64,000 nt of DNA from Mumia sp. ZJ1417 (GCF_014127285.1 NZ_CP059901.1:434001-498000); one strand, 5' to 3'; positions 1-11,710 are shown, counted from the stretch's first letter. Program-made: numbers and translations. Notes: generated by a model from the sequence alone, not told the origin.

Positions 1-574
1 CCAGGCACGCCGTGGCCGGGACCATCAGCACGGGCGCCGCGGCGAAGACCACGCGCCAGCCGGCATGCTCGGCGAGCAGCCCGGCGACCGGTGGCCCGAG
101 GAGCGACGGCAGCACCCACGCCGTCGCGAGCGCGCCGAACATCGCGGGCCGCAGGCCTGCGGGCAGCAGCCGCGCGACCATCACCGTGAGCGCGATGTCG
201 AGGAACGCCTCGGCGACGCCGGCGACGACGCGCCCGGCGACGAACACGCCGATCGTTGGTGCGGTCGCCATCGCGAGCTGCGCGACGACGAAGCAGCCCA
301 TCCCCGTCAGCAGCGCCGGCGCCGGTCCGCGACGATCGCACCACTGTCCGGCGACGACCATCGCGATGACCGACGACACGAGCGGGGCCGCTGCTGCCGC
401 GCCGAACAGGTCGAGCCCGTGAAGACTGTCCGCCACCGTCGGCAGCACCGCCATCGTCGCGCGGTTCTCGAACGCGCCGAGCGTGACGAGCGCGAGCGCG
501 CCGACCACGAAAGGGAGATAGCGGGGATCACGAAGACGTAGTGGCGCACTCGGACGCGGCGGGGAAAGGGGCAC
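1..574 (-). CDS. MFS transporter, N-terminal part (cut by window edge)
   Basis: The minus strand from GTG at 574 stays open to the window edge (191 codons). The conceptual protein begins VPLSPPRPSAPLRLRDPRYL and then runs through alternating hydrophobic helices. The loop between helices 2 and 3 contains GQWCDRRGPAP, which fits the MFS G-x-x-x-D-R-x-G motif, and a later segment reads GRVVAGVAEAFLDIALT. This looks like roughly the first five or six helices of a 12- to 14-helix major facilitator exporter. Substrate cannot be told. The C-terminal half lies outside the window. The start is uncertain because no strong ribosome-binding site precedes 574. Confidence 0.75.
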   Translation of the reverse strand, partial: MPLSPPRPSAPLRLRDPRYLPFVVGALALVTLGAFENRATMAVLPTVADSLHGLDLFGAAAAAPLVSSVIAMVVAGQWCDRRGPAPALLTGMGCFVVAQLAMATAPTIGVFVAGRVVAGVAEAFLDIALTVMVARLLPAGLRPAMFGALATAWVLPSLLGPPVAGLLAEHAGWRVVFAAAPVLMVPATACL

Positions 575-634
575 CCGACGATGCTCGATGCTCAAGCGGA
601 CTTGAGGTCAAGCGGTGCCCCGTGCGACGTGGCG

Positions 635-1564
635 TCAGCGCATGATCGAGAGCGGGAGGTAGGCGCTGACAACCCAGTTCGGGGCGTCCACGACCTCGGA
701 GATCTTGAGGTCCACTGCGACGCTGCACAGCACGTACGCGTCGCGCGGGTCCAGCCCGTACGTGTGGTTGAGGTGGTCGATCATCGCCCGGACGGCGTCC
801 TTGGCCGCGTCCATCAACGACGGCGCGATCCCCGTCGTCGCGTAGTAGCCGGCGTCGTCGATGCCCGCGCGCAACGGCCCCGGCGTACGGAACTGGGGCC
901 CCGGGATGCGGCGCCCCTGATGCAGACGGACGCGCACGGCCCCCTGCGCTGCCCACTCGATCGCGCTCACGCACACCTCGCCGTCGCCCTGCGCGGCGTG
1001 CGGGTCGCCGAGCGCGAGCCGGGCGCCGGGGACCTGGACCGGGAGGAACACCGACGAGCCGACCACGAGGTCACGGCAGTCGAGATTGCCTCCGAAGTGG
1101 CCCGGCGGCATCACGGGCAGCGGGTCGACCGTGTCCGGGCAGACGCCGACCACGCCGAAGAACGGTCGTACGGGCACCCGCGCGACGTCGCCCATGTCGG
1201 TGTGGTCGCCGTCGATCTCCCAGCGGTAGAGGTACGACTCGTCGAAGTCGCCGGCAAGGAGCCCTTCGTCGGGGACCATCGAGGTCCAGCCGAACCCCTT
1301 GGTCCCGGCCGCCTCGAGGATCTCGACCTCGAGCACGTCGCCCGGCTGCGCGCCCGCGACCAGGATCGGGCCGGCCAGCGGGTACGACGGACGGGTCGGG
1401 TCGGATGCCGGCATCGCGCCGCCGGTGGCGACCTCGTCGTACCGACCGTTCACCGCGTCCTCGGTCGCGAACGCGATCGTGTCGCCGGAGACGACCTCGA
1501 GACGGGGCTCGTGGGTGGTGGTCCAGAGGTGGTGGGGCGCGCCGTCGAGGTCGTGGTGGGTCAC
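635..1564 (-). CDS. acetamidase/formamidase family protein
   Basis: The 309-residue product matches the acetamidase/formamidase (FmdA/AmdA) family, whose members hydrolyse short amides to ammonium and the carboxylate. Visible family features are the early HHLW segment, VVSGDTIAFATEDAVNGRYD, GPILVAGAQPGDVLEVEIL, FGGNLDCRDLVVGSSVFLPV, LALGDPHAAQGDGEVCVSAIE and a C-terminal DLKISEVVDAPNWVVSAYLP. Length is typical. GTG at 1564 is chosen because homology begins right after it. The minus frame stays open much further upstream, but that part is antisense to other genes. It has no partner in an operon. Likely role is nitrogen scavenging in the cytoplasm; the exact amide is unknown. Confidence 0.9.
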   Translation of the reverse strand: MTHHDLDGAPHHLWTTTHEPRLEVVSGDTIAFATEDAVNGRYDEVATGGAMPASDPTRPSYPLAGPILVAGAQPGDVLEVEILEAAGTKGFGWTSMVPDEGLLAGDFDESYLYRWEIDGDHTDMGDVARVPVRPFFGVVGVCPDTVDPLPVMPPGHFGGNLDCRDLVVGSSVFLPVQVPGARLALGDPHAAQGDGEVCVSAIEWAAQGAVRVRLHQGRRIPGPQFRTPGPLRAGIDDAGYYATTGIAPSLMDAAKDAVRAMIDHLNHTYGLDPRDAYVLCSVAVDLKISEVVDAPNWVVSAYLPLSIMR

Positions 1565-1639
1565 GGCGTCATTGTGCCGGAGAACGGTGCCGCGCTGCGC
1601 CTCCCCGGAACCGTCGCACTCCCGTGGTCTCATGGCCGT

Positions 1640-2071
1640 ATGCGCCGCCTGCCGCTCCCCGCGATCGCCGCCACTGCCGCCCTCGTCTGCGGCCTCGCGG
1701 GATGCGCAGGGGGTGACCAGAAGCCGTCGACTGCAGCCGATCCGACGCCGTCGGCGACCACCACCGCCACCGCCTCGGCGGCACCGCCCGCGGCAGCCGC
1801 CGCACCCCAGGACCTCCTGTCGTTCTCGTGCCCTCGCGGTGCCGACGGAAAGACGTGGTCGGCACGCGGCGTGATCGTCAACAGCGGACGCAAGGCCGAC
1901 TACCGGGTCACGGTGCTGGTGGCGTCTCCGGGGTCGACGCAGGGCAAGGCGCGTCGTCTGGTCATCCCGAAGGTCCCGACGGGGGTGGACACGCCGTTCA
2001 CGGTCGAACGCCTCCCGGTCAACGCCGGCGCCGCTCCTGCCTGTCGCGTGCAGCTGGTGCGGCTGAGCTGA
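1640..2071 (+). CDS. putative lipoprotein, unknown function
   Basis: The 143-residue protein has a lipoprotein signal: a short basic start, a hydrophobic stretch and lipobox GLAGC with the lipidated Cys at residue 21. A Ser/Thr/Pro/Ala-rich linker runs to about residue 55, followed by a compact domain of about 85 residues with two cysteines (in SFSCPRG and PACRVQL) that could pair. The domain contains VIVNSGRKADYRVTVLVASP, which resembles an Ig/FxLYD-like extracytoplasmic beta domain. It is probably anchored on the outer face of the membrane. No family is recognised. It reads toward the acyltransferase gene 108 bp downstream and may share its transcript. Confidence 0.75.
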   Translation: MRRLPLPAIAATAALVCGLAGCAGGDQKPSTAADPTPSATTTATASAAPPAAAAAPQDLLSFSCPRGADGKTWSARGVIVNSGRKADYRVTVLVASPGSTQGKARRLVIPKVPTGVDTPFTVERLPVNAGAAPACRVQLVRLS

Positions 2072-2179
2072 GCCACTGTGCGGTCGGACGGCTGGGGAGC
2101 GACAGGTACCCTCGAGCGGGGCCGAGGGCCGCTCCCCGCGGCGCCCGCCCCCGCTGTCACGTCTCGGAGGAAGTCCCGC

Positions 2180-3988
2180 ATGTCCCCGCGCCGCGTCACG
2201 GCGCCCGGTCTGGACGGCGTCCGTGCCCTCGCCGTCATTCTCGTCGTCGCCTTCCACGTCGCGCCGTCGGAGATGCCTGGCGGCTACGTCGGCGTCGACG
2301 TGTTCTTCGTCCTCAGCGGGTTCCTCATCACCGCCGTCCTCCTCGAGGACGCCTCGAGCCAGATGCGCTTCGACCTCCCCGCGTTCTGGACGCGACGCGC
2401 GCGCCGGCTCGTCCCCGCGGCGACGCTGATGATCGTCGTGGTCGCGGCGCTCACCCTGGCGGTCGGCCGCGACACCGGCGCCGGACTGCGCGCGCAGGTG
2501 CTCGGCGGGCTGACGTGGACGGCCAACTGGGTGCAGGTCGCCGGCGGGTGGGCGTACGCGGAGCAGGGGGAGCCGTCCGTCCTCAACCACCTGTGGTCGC
2601 TGGCGATCGAGGAGCAGTTCTACCTCCTGTGGCCGCTGCTGCTCGCCGTCGGGCTGCTCCTCCTCGCGCGCCGCCGGCTCGCGGTCGTCGTCGTGGCGCT
2701 CGCGCTCGCCTCGGTGGTCCTGATGAGCGTCCTGTACGACCCGGCGGACCCGACGCGTTCGTACGTGGGCACCGACACGCACGTCTTCGGCCTCTTGATC
2801 GGCGCCGCTCTCGCGCTCACCCGCGTCCCGCACCTGCTCCGCACCGACGGGTCTGCGACGAGCCCTGCCAAGCGCGCAGTGATCACCTGGATCGGTGTGG
2901 CGGGGCTGGTCGTGATCGCCTGGTACGCCGCGTCGGTGACCTGGTCGAGCGCCTGGCCGTACCGCGGGGGGCTGCTCGTCGCCAGCGTCGCGGCGCTCGC
3001 GCTCGTGCTGGCCGCAGCCAACCCGACCCCGTTGGCGACCCTGCTCTCCATCCCGCCGATGCGGTGGCTGGGTTCGCGCTCGTACGGGCTCTACCTCTGG
3101 CACTGGCCGCTCATCGTCTTCGCCACGCGGCTCGCGGCACCGGAGCACGCGGTGGCGGCGGGCATGGTCGCGGTGCTCCTCGCGGGGGCGGCGGCGGAGC
3201 TGTCGTACCGGTATGTCGAGACGCCCATGCGGGAGGACGGCATCGTGCTCACCCTCCGCCGGTGGGTGGCGCCCGTGGGCTGGCTCGTCGTCGAGCGCCG
3301 CCACCCGCGCCACCGCTGGGTCGTCACGCTCGGGACCGCGTGCGTGGTGGTCGCGGGGGCGGCCTTCGCCGTGGGGACCGCGCCGGACCGTAGCGCGCTC
3401 CAGGCGAGCCTGCTGCGCGGCCAGAAGGTTCTGGCGCACGCTGCCGACCCGGTGGTGGAGCAGGCCCCCAAGGCGGCCGCCTCCGCCCTCGGTGCGACCT
3501 GCCGGACCGTCGGCAAGACCGTACGGGTGAGCGCGTTCGGCGACTCCGTCCTCATCGCTGCCGCGCCTGCGCTCGTCAAGGCGATGCCGCGCCTCGACGC
3601 GACGGCCGAGGTCGGCTGGCAGTACGGCGACGTCGCGCGCGCGGTGCGCAGGGCGGCGGCGCGCGGAGAGCTCGGGAAGGTCGTGGTCATCGGCACGGGC
3701 ACCAACGGGGTCATCGACCGGAAGGACCTCCAGCGCCTGGTCAGGCGGCAGCTTCGTGACAAGCAGGTGCTGCTGGTCTCGCCGCACGTCCCGGGACGCT
3801 CGTGGCAGCGGCCCGCGTCGTCGGCCGTACGGCGGGTCGCCGCGGACAACGACAACGCGACCCTCGTCGACTGGCAGCGTGCGGCGTCGCGCGCCGAGAA
3901 CGTGCTCGCGACCGACCGGGTCCACCCGAACGCGGAGGGCGCCCGCGTCTACACCCGCACCCTCCGCAGCGCCCTCGGCGACTGCTGA
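2180..3988 (+). CDS. OafA/YrhL-type membrane acyltransferase with C-terminal SGNH domain
   Basis: The 602-residue protein has two parts. Residues about 10-380 form an acyltransferase-3 membrane domain: GLDGVRALAVILVVAFHVAP holds the family RxxA and His motif, then GGYVGVDVFFVLSGFLIT, NHLWSLAIEEQFYLLWPLLL and SYGLYLWHWPLIV. After a final helix, residues about 440-600 form an SGNH-like domain with block I GDS (SAFGDSVLI), a GTGTNG segment and DRVHPNAEG carrying the Asp-x-x-His pair. Such proteins O-acetylate cell-wall or exported glycans, the SGNH part accepting the acyl group outside. ATG 2180 is favoured by the GGAGGAAG site at 2167-2174. Target glycan is unknown. Confidence 0.9.
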   Translation: MSPRRVTAPGLDGVRALAVILVVAFHVAPSEMPGGYVGVDVFFVLSGFLITAVLLEDASSQMRFDLPAFWTRRARRLVPAATLMIVVVAALTLAVGRDTGAGLRAQVLGGLTWTANWVQVAGGWAYAEQGEPSVLNHLWSLAIEEQFYLLWPLLLAVGLLLLARRRLAVVVVALALASVVLMSVLYDPADPTRSYVGTDTHVFGLLIGAALALTRVPHLLRTDGSATSPAKRAVITWIGVAGLVVIAWYAASVTWSSAWPYRGGLLVASVAALALVLAAANPTPLATLLSIPPMRWLGSRSYGLYLWHWPLIVFATRLAAPEHAVAAGMVAVLLAGAAAELSYRYVETPMREDGIVLTLRRWVAPVGWLVVERRHPRHRWVVTLGTACVVVAGAAFAVGTAPDRSALQASLLRGQKVLAHAADPVVEQAPKAAASALGATCRTVGKTVRVSAFGDSVLIAAAPALVKAMPRLDATAEVGWQYGDVARAVRRAAARGELGKVVVIGTGTNGVIDRKDLQRLVRRQLRDKQVLLVSPHVPGRSWQRPASSAVRRVAADNDNATLVDWQRAASRAENVLATDRVHPNAEGARVYTRTLRSALGDC

Positions 3989-4015
3989 TCCGCCCGTCTC
4001 GTCCCCGGGAGTAGA

Positions 4016-4036
4016 GTTGAGCGGAATCGACTCAAG
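4016..4036 (+). promoter_or_regulatory. HAIR-type operator (HspR-associated inverted repeat) upstream of clpB
   Basis: Left arm GTTGAGC (4016-4022), a 7-nt spacer and right arm ACTCAAG (4030-4036) match the HAIR consensus CTTGAGT-N7-ACTCAAG with two changes, both in the left arm. It lies 57 bp before the clpB start. In actinobacteria HspR binds this element to repress clpB and dnaK operons until heat shock. Assignment is by motif and context. Confidence 0.85.
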
Positions 4037-4092
4037 TTTCTGAGCGTTGATTCTGGTGACCTTTGACGTATCAGGAGAACCAGGGGAGATAC

Positions 4093-6681
<2,589 letters not shown>

Positions 6682-6691
6682 CGCCGGCAGC

Positions 6692-6738
6692 GGTGAGCCA
6701 GGTCCCACCACGACCGAAGGGGTGGGACCAGGCTCACC
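6692..6738 (+). terminator. hairpin terminator after clpB
   Basis: GGTGAGCC-A-GGTCCCACC (6692-6709) pairs with GGTGGGACC-A-GGCTCACC (6721-6738) around an 11-nt loop: 17 base pairs interrupted by one A-A mismatch. There is no T-tract, as is common in high-GC actinobacteria. It begins 11 bp after the clpB stop. Confidence 0.8.
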
Positions 6739-6770
6739 GCGCACCACCACTCCCGTGATGGGATGACCCC

Positions 6771-7910
6771 ATGGCGAACCCGACGACCGCCCGTCCGCAA
6801 AAGGTGATGATGGCCTGCCTCACGGCGGGGGTGGCGTCCGTCCTGGTCCTGATCAGCGTGTTGACGACCCTGTCGGGCTGGGGCTCGCTCGAGGTCCGCG
6901 AGCAGGTGGAGCGCACGCTCGACGCCTCTCCCATCACTGGGACGCTCACCGTGGACCAGGCGCTCAGCTGGCTGCGGGTGATCCTCATGGCCGCCGGCGC
7001 GCTCGCGACGACGTCGATCGTCCTCGCGGTCTGGACCGCCAAGCGTCACAAGGGTGCGCGCATCGGGCTCACGGTCTCCTCTCTCCTGTCGACCGTGACG
7101 TTCGCGTCGACGGGTGCCACGGGGATCATCCCCGCCATGCTCGGCGTGATGGTCGTCGTGTTCCTGTGGAGTGCGGAGTCCCGTGCCTGGTTCGCCGGAC
7201 GGGAGATCGAGCCCGCAAACGCGGCGACCTCGCCGCGCGAAGCGCCCGCGCCTCGTCCCGTGCACACGACGACCACGCCGCCCGTGCGTGCGCCCGAGCC
7301 CGGTTCGGAGGCCTCGCAGCCCCCGCCGTCGCCACGCCCGTACGCCGCCGGCCCCGGCTCGTACCAGCACCCGTTCCCCGGCCCCGCGCAGCAGCAGCCG
7401 CCCGTGGCCCCGTACGGCCAGCCGCCCGCGCCGTACGGCCAGCAGACGCCGTACGGCCGCCCCGGGCAGCTCCCGCGCCCCCGTCCGCTGATCACCGCGG
7501 CCGTCACCGCGACCGTGCTGTCGGGCATCGTCGCCGCGGTGTTCGGCCTCAACGCGCTGATCTACCTCGTGTCGCCGTCCCAGTACGTCGACATGCTGAC
7601 GAACCCGCCGATGTTCTCCGAGTCGGAGGTGCAGCAGCTCGTCGGGGACGACCCGCAGGGCTATGCCCGCGACATGTTCCTGATCTCGCTCACGCTCGGC
7701 GTCCTCGCGGTCGCCGGAGCCGTGTCGGCACTGACGCTGCTGGTGCGCAAGCCGGCGGCGCGCATCGTCTTCACCGTCGTCGCCGGCCTCAGCATGGTGG
7801 CGTCGGTGGCCCTCGCGCCGCTCGGCGTGGTCTGGCTCGTCGCCCAGGTCGCGTGCGTCATGCTCGTGTGGCGGCGCGAGGTCACCGCGTGGCTACGGGT
7901 GGGTCGCTGA
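6771..7910 (+). CDS. membrane protein with Pro/Gln-rich central linker, unknown function
   Basis: The 379-residue protein has an N-terminal bundle of about three hydrophobic helices (residues about 12-33, 65-87, 100-125), then a long low-complexity segment (about 145-235) rich in Pro, Gln, Tyr and Ala with repeated APYGQ-like units, and a C-terminal bundle of about three helices (about 240-375) ending in a basic tail. Two membrane bundles joined by a disordered linker are common in actinobacterial proteins of unknown role. No catalytic motif is visible. It starts 33 bp beyond the clpB terminator, so it is a separate unit, and it is convergent with the DUF305 gene. Confidence 0.8.
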   Translation: MANPTTARPQKVMMACLTAGVASVLVLISVLTTLSGWGSLEVREQVERTLDASPITGTLTVDQALSWLRVILMAAGALATTSIVLAVWTAKRHKGARIGLTVSSLLSTVTFASTGATGIIPAMLGVMVVVFLWSAESRAWFAGREIEPANAATSPREAPAPRPVHTTTTPPVRAPEPGSEASQPPPSPRPYAAGPGSYQHPFPGPAQQQPPVAPYGQPPAPYGQQTPYGRPGQLPRPRPLITAAVTATVLSGIVAAVFGLNALIYLVSPSQYVDMLTNPPMFSESEVQQLVGDDPQGYARDMFLISLTLGVLAVAGAVSALTLLVRKPAARIVFTVVAGLSMVASVALAPLGVVWLVAQVACVMLVWRREVTAWLRVGR

Positions 7911-7919
7911 CCGTACGGG

Positions 7920-8624
7920 TCAGCTGACCTGGTCCAGCAGCGCCTGCATCCGCGCGATCTCGGCGCCCTGGCCCGACGCGATGTCGGCCGCCATCTCGCT
8001 GGCCATCAGGTCCGCGCCCTCGGTCTGCGCGCTGTCGGACATCGCCACCGCGCCCTCGTGGTGCTGGATCATCCCGCGCAGGAAGAGACGGTCGAACGCG
8101 GCGCCGTCGGCGTCGGCGAGCTCCTCCATCTCCTCCTCGGTGAGCATCCCGTGGGAAGGGTCGCGCATCGCGGTCGTGCCCCCGTGACCGCCGTGCCCTC
8201 CGTGTCCGGACGCGCCCTCGGGGACCGGCAGCTCGCGGACCTCCAACCAGGCGGCCATCGCGTGGATCTCGGGGCCCTGTGACGCGGAGATGCGGTCGGC
8301 GAGGCTCCGGACGCTCGCGTCCTCGGCTCGGGTCTTCGCGAGCTCGGTCATCTCGATCGCCTGCAGGTGGTGCGCGATCATGCCGGTCACGAACTCGACG
8401 TCGGCCTTGTTGTAGGACGTCGAGTCGGGGTAGTCGCTCGGCGCGAGCGTCCGGTTCGACTCCCCTGGCAGACCGGGCTGGATGACCGTGCTCTGCGCCG
8501 GTGGCGGATCCGTCGCGTCCGCCCCGTCGGCGTCGCCGTCACCGGAGCACGAGGCCAGGAGCGCCGTGCCGAGAGCGAGGGCGGAGAGCCTGACGACGAC
8601 CGAACCACGCACGCGATCTACCAC
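7920..8624 (-). CDS. DUF305-family lipoprotein, putative metal-binding
   Basis: The 234-residue product has a lipoprotein signal with lipobox LLASC (Cys 26), an acidic linker and two DUF305 halves, each with a His pair in a helix: MIAHHLQAIEM and MIQHHEGAVAM. A GHGGHGGHGG stretch lies between them, giving a strongly His/Met-rich outer-face protein. DUF305 (four-helix, ferritin-like) proteins are often tied to copper handling; here that is inference from the residues. It is divergent from the LVIVD-repeat gene, with an inverted repeat between them. Confidence 0.9.
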   Translation of the reverse strand: MVDRVRGSVVVRLSALALGTALLASCSGDGDADGADATDPPPAQSTVIQPGLPGESNRTLAPSDYPDSTSYNKADVEFVTGMIAHHLQAIEMTELAKTRAEDASVRSLADRISASQGPEIHAMAAWLEVRELPVPEGASGHGGHGGHGGTTAMRDPSHGMLTEEEMEELADADGAAFDRLFLRGMIQHHEGAVAMSDSAQTEGADLMASEMAADIASGQGAEIARMQALLDQVS

Positions 8625-8658
8625 GGAGATGTTCCCTTCGACGACTCATTGCGACCTA

Positions 8659-8697
8659 CGAAGCGTTGCGGAGTTAGGCATTTGGCGCAATGCTTCG
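8659..8697. promoter_or_regulatory. inverted repeat between divergent DUF305 and LVIVD genes, candidate operator
   Basis: CGAAGCGTTGCG (8659-8670) and CGCAATGCTTCG (8686-8697) are complementary over 12 positions with one G-T mismatch, separated by 15 bp. The element sits in the 101-bp gap between the two start codons, where a terminator would make no sense, so a shared operator or a 5'-leader structure is more likely. The binding protein is unknown. Confidence 0.5.
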
Positions 8698-8725
8698 ATC
8701 AACATCTTCCAGGAAGGTCCTCCGC

Positions 8726-10222
8726 ATGAGACCCACGCGTCGTGATCGACTACCCCGCGCCCTCGCCGTGACCGCCGGCGCTGCGGCGCTCGTCGTCAGC
8801 ACCCTGGCAGGGGCAGCGCCCTCCATCGGCGTCCCCGATGACGGGAGCGAGTCGCCCGCACCGGTGGCCGCTCAGCGTCTGGCCGCCGTCGATGACGCCG
8901 ACACCGAGCTCGGCGTCGGTGAGACGGCCTCCAGCCCGAACATGAAGCTGCTCGCGAACATCCCCAAGAACGGCGCCTTCGCCGAGGAGGCGGCGTTCAG
9001 CACCGACCTGGCGTTCAAGGGCAACTACGCCTACGCAGGCAACTACAACGGCTTCACCGTGTACGACATCAAGAAGGGCAGCCGCCCCACGCAGGTCGCG
9101 CAGGTCGTCTGCCCGGGCTCCCAGAACGACATCTCGGTGAGCGGCAACCTGCTGATCCTGAGCACCGACTCGAGCCGCAGCAACGCTTCCTGCGACAACA
9201 TCGGCCAGTCGGCGTCGGTGAAGGAGTCGTGGGAGGGCCTGAAGGTCTTCGACATCAGCAAGCCCGCGTCGCCGAAGTACGTCGCGTCGGTCGAGACGAA
9301 ATGCGGATCGCACACGCACACGCTCGCGCCGTCGAAGGACAAGAAGAACCTCTACGCGTACGTCTCGTCGTACTCGCCGAACGTCGCGTTCCCCGACTGC
9401 CAGCCGCCGCACGACCTGATCAGCATCGTGAAGATCCCGGTCAAGAACCCGGCCGCAGCCGCAATCGTCGCTGAGCCGGTGGTGTTCCCCGACGGCGGTA
9501 ACCCGCCCGGCGGCTACTCGTCGACGACGTCGGGCTGCCACGACATCACGGCGTACCCGTCGAAGGACATCGCCGCGGGCGCCTGCATGGGTGACGGCGT
9601 GCTGTTCGACATCAAGGACCGTGAGAAGCCGAAGGTCATCGAGCAGGTCCGCGACACGACCAACTTCGCGTTCTGGCACTCGGCGACGTTCAACAACGCC
9701 GGCACCAAGGTCGTCTTCACCGACGAGCTCGGCGGCGGCGGTGGCCCGACCTGCAACCCGACCGTCGGCGACGTCAAGGGCGCGGACGCGATCTACGACA
9801 TCACCAAGGCCAAGAAGCTTGAGTTCAAGAGCTACTTCAAGATCCCGCGGACCCAGGCCAACACCGAGAACTGTGTGGCGCACAACGGGTCCCTCATCCC
9901 GATCAAGGGCAAGGACATCATGGTCCAGGCCTGGTACCAGGGCGGGATCTCGGTGTGGGACTTCACCGACTCGGCCAACCCGAAGGAGCTGGCGTGGTTC
10001 GACCGCGGCCCGCTCTCGGCGGAGCGGCTGATCCTCGGTGGATCGTGGTCGGCGTACTACTACAACGGCTACATCTACTCGAACGACATCCAGAAGGGCT
10101 TCGACGTGTTCGGGGTCAAGGACCGCAGGCTGGCAGGTGCGAAGGGCTACAAGTACGACGAGCTCAACCCGCAGTCGCAGCCGTCGTTCTCGCGTGGCCA
10201 CGGCCACGGCGGCAGGCACTGA
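8726..10222 (+). CDS. secreted LVIVD-repeat beta-propeller-like protein
   Basis: The 498-residue protein starts with a twin-Arg-containing basic region (MRPTRRDRLPR) and a hydrophobic signal segment ending near residue 40. The rest has repeated blades of the LVIVD type: NGFTVYDIKKGSRPTQVAQV, EGLKVFDISKPASPKYVASV, GVLFDIKDREKPKVIEQV, GISVWDFTDSANPKELAWF. Such proteins fold as extracytoplasmic propellers, often of unknown ligand. Eight or so cysteines are spread through the chain. The tail is His/Gly-rich (GHGHGGRH), matching the metal-like character of its divergent neighbour. ATG 8726 follows AGGAAGG at 8711-8717. The gene ends at a bidirectional terminator. Confidence 0.85.
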   Translation: MRPTRRDRLPRALAVTAGAAALVVSTLAGAAPSIGVPDDGSESPAPVAAQRLAAVDDADTELGVGETASSPNMKLLANIPKNGAFAEEAAFSTDLAFKGNYAYAGNYNGFTVYDIKKGSRPTQVAQVVCPGSQNDISVSGNLLILSTDSSRSNASCDNIGQSASVKESWEGLKVFDISKPASPKYVASVETKCGSHTHTLAPSKDKKNLYAYVSSYSPNVAFPDCQPPHDLISIVKIPVKNPAAAAIVAEPVVFPDGGNPPGGYSSTTSGCHDITAYPSKDIAAGACMGDGVLFDIKDREKPKVIEQVRDTTNFAFWHSATFNNAGTKVVFTDELGGGGGPTCNPTVGDVKGADAIYDITKAKKLEFKSYFKIPRTQANTENCVAHNGSLIPIKGKDIMVQAWYQGGISVWDFTDSANPKELAWFDRGPLSAERLILGGSWSAYYYNGYIYSNDIQKGFDVFGVKDRRLAGAKGYKYDELNPQSQPSFSRGHGHGGRH

Positions 10223-10248
10223 TCGCCTGACGTACGAACCAACGAAAG

Positions 10249-10289
10249 GACCCGGCGTTCCGGCCAGCATCTGGTCGGAACGCCGGGTC
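10249..10289. terminator. bidirectional hairpin terminator between LVIVD gene and lpd
   Basis: GACCCGGCGTTCCG (10249-10262) pairs perfectly with CGGAACGCCGGGTC (10276-10289) around a 13-nt loop, and is flanked by AAAG on the left and TTT on the right. It lies between convergent genes and can end transcripts from both sides. Confidence 0.85.
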
Positions 10290-10297
10290 TTTCAGCG

Positions 10298-11710
10298 TCA
10301 GAGGTTGATCATGTGGCCCGCTGCGCCGTGGATGACCTCCTGCACGGCCTCGGACAGCGTCGGGTGCGCGTGCACGTTGCGGGCGACCTCGTCGGCCGTG
10401 AGGTCCCAGCGCTGCGCCAGCGTGAGCTCGCCGAGCATCTCGGTGACCTCCGGGCCGATCAGGTGGGCACCCAGCAGCTCGTTGTAGGTCTTGTCCGTCA
10501 CGAGCTTCACGAAGCCGGCCGTGTCGGCGAGACCCGGGGCCTTGCCGTTGGCCGTGAAGGGGAACTTGTCGACCTTGACGTCGAAGCCCTTCTCCTTGGC
10601 CTGCGCCTCGGTGTAGCCGAACGACGCGATCTGCGGGTGGCAGAAGGTCGCGCGCGGCATCATCACGTAGTCGAGCGGGAACGTCTCGACGCCACCGATC
10701 ATCTCGGCCGCCACGATCCCCTGCGCCTCTGCGACGTGGGCGAGCATGAGCTTGGCCGTGACGTCACCGATCGCATAGATGCCGTCGACGTTGGTCCGCA
10801 TGTACTCGTCGATCTCGATCGCGCCGCGCGGCGACACCGTCACGCCCGCCTTGTCGAGCCCGATGCCCTCGCTGCGCGGAGCGAAGCCGATCGCCTGGAG
10901 GACCTTGTCGGCTTCGAGGACCTCCTCCTTGGCGTTGCCCTCGGGATCGCGGGTGACAGTGACCTTCACCTTGTCGCCGGAGTCGTCGATCGCGTCGACG
11001 CGGGTCGAGGTGAGGATCTCGATGCCGAGCTTCTTGTAGGCCTTCGTGAGCTCCTTGGACACGTCCGCGTCCTCGTTGGGGACGGCGCGGTCGAGGAACT
11101 CGACGATGGTGACCTTCACGCCGTACGAGTTGAGGACGTACGCGAACTCGACGCCGATCGCGCCGGCGCCGGCGACGATGATCGACTCGGGCAGGCTGTC
11201 GGCGAGGATCTGCTCCTCGTACGTGACGACGCGGTCGGACAGCTGCGTGCCGGGGAGCAGTCGGGTGTAGGACCCCGTAGCGATGATGCAGGAGTCGAAG
11301 GTGACCTCCTGCGTCCCGCCGTCGTTGAGGGACACCGCGATCGACTGGGGACCGGTGAAGGCTCCGGTGCCGTGGATCTCGGTGATCTTGTTCTTCTTCA
11401 TCAGGAAGTGGACGCCCTTGACGCGGCCGTCGGCGACCTCACGGCTGCGCGAGTAGGCCTTGCCGTAGTCGAGGGTGACCTCACCCACGCCGATGCCGAA
11501 GACGGACTCGGCCTCGTGCTGGATGAGGTGCGCCAGCTCGGCGTTGCGCAGGAGCGACTTGCTCGGGATGCATCCGACGTTGAGGCAGACACCTCCCCAG
11601 TACTTGGGCTCGATGACAGCCACGGACTTGCCCAGCTGTGCGGCACGGATCGCGGCGACGTAGCCGCCCGGTCCGGCGCCAAGGACGACGACGTCGAAGT
11701 GATCGCTCAT
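10298..11710 (-). CDS. lpd: dihydrolipoyl dehydrogenase (E3)
   Basis: The 470-residue flavoenzyme reoxidises dihydrolipoamide on 2-oxoacid dehydrogenase complexes with NAD+. Seen in order: FAD dinucleotide fold [14 protein letters not shown] at the N-terminus, redox disulfide [13 protein letters not shown] (Cys 42 and Cys 47), NAD fold [15 protein letters not shown], second FAD contact [11 protein letters not shown], and the C-terminal catalytic His-Glu pair [12 protein letters not shown]. Length and motifs are canonical. No E1 or E2 gene is nearby, so it probably serves complexes encoded elsewhere. It is divergent from ndh, pairing central carbon and respiratory NADH genes. Confidence 0.97.
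   Translation of the reverse strand: MSDHFDVVVLGAGPGGYVAAIRAAQLGKSVAVIEPKYWGGVCLNVGCIPSKSLLRNAELAHLIQHEAESVFGIGVGEVTLDYGKAYSRSREVADGRVKGVHFLMKKNKITEIHGTGAFTGPQSIAVSLNDGGTQEVTFDSCIIATGSYTRLLPGTQLSDRVVTYEEQILADSLPESIIVAGAGAIGVEFAYVLNSYGVKVTIVEFLDRAVPNEDADVSKELTKAYKKLGIEILTSTRVDAIDDSGDKVKVTVTRDPEGNAKEEVLEADKVLQAIGFAPRSEGIGLDKAGVTVSPRGAIEIDEYMRTNVDGIYAIGDVTAKLMLAHVAEAQGIVAAEMIGGVETFPLDYVMMPRATFCHPQIASFGYTEAQAKEKGFDVKVDKFPFTANGKAPGLADTAGFVKLVTDKTYNELLGAHLIGPEVTEMLGELTLAQRWDLTADEVARNVHAHPTLSEAVQEVIHGAAGHMINL

Noticed and set aside
635-3925. Minus-strand open frame of 1096 codons
   Set aside because: Only 635-1564 is a gene (acetamidase/formamidase). The rest is antisense to the lipoprotein and acyltransferase genes and has Arg/Asp/Gly-rich shadow composition typical of high-GC DNA.
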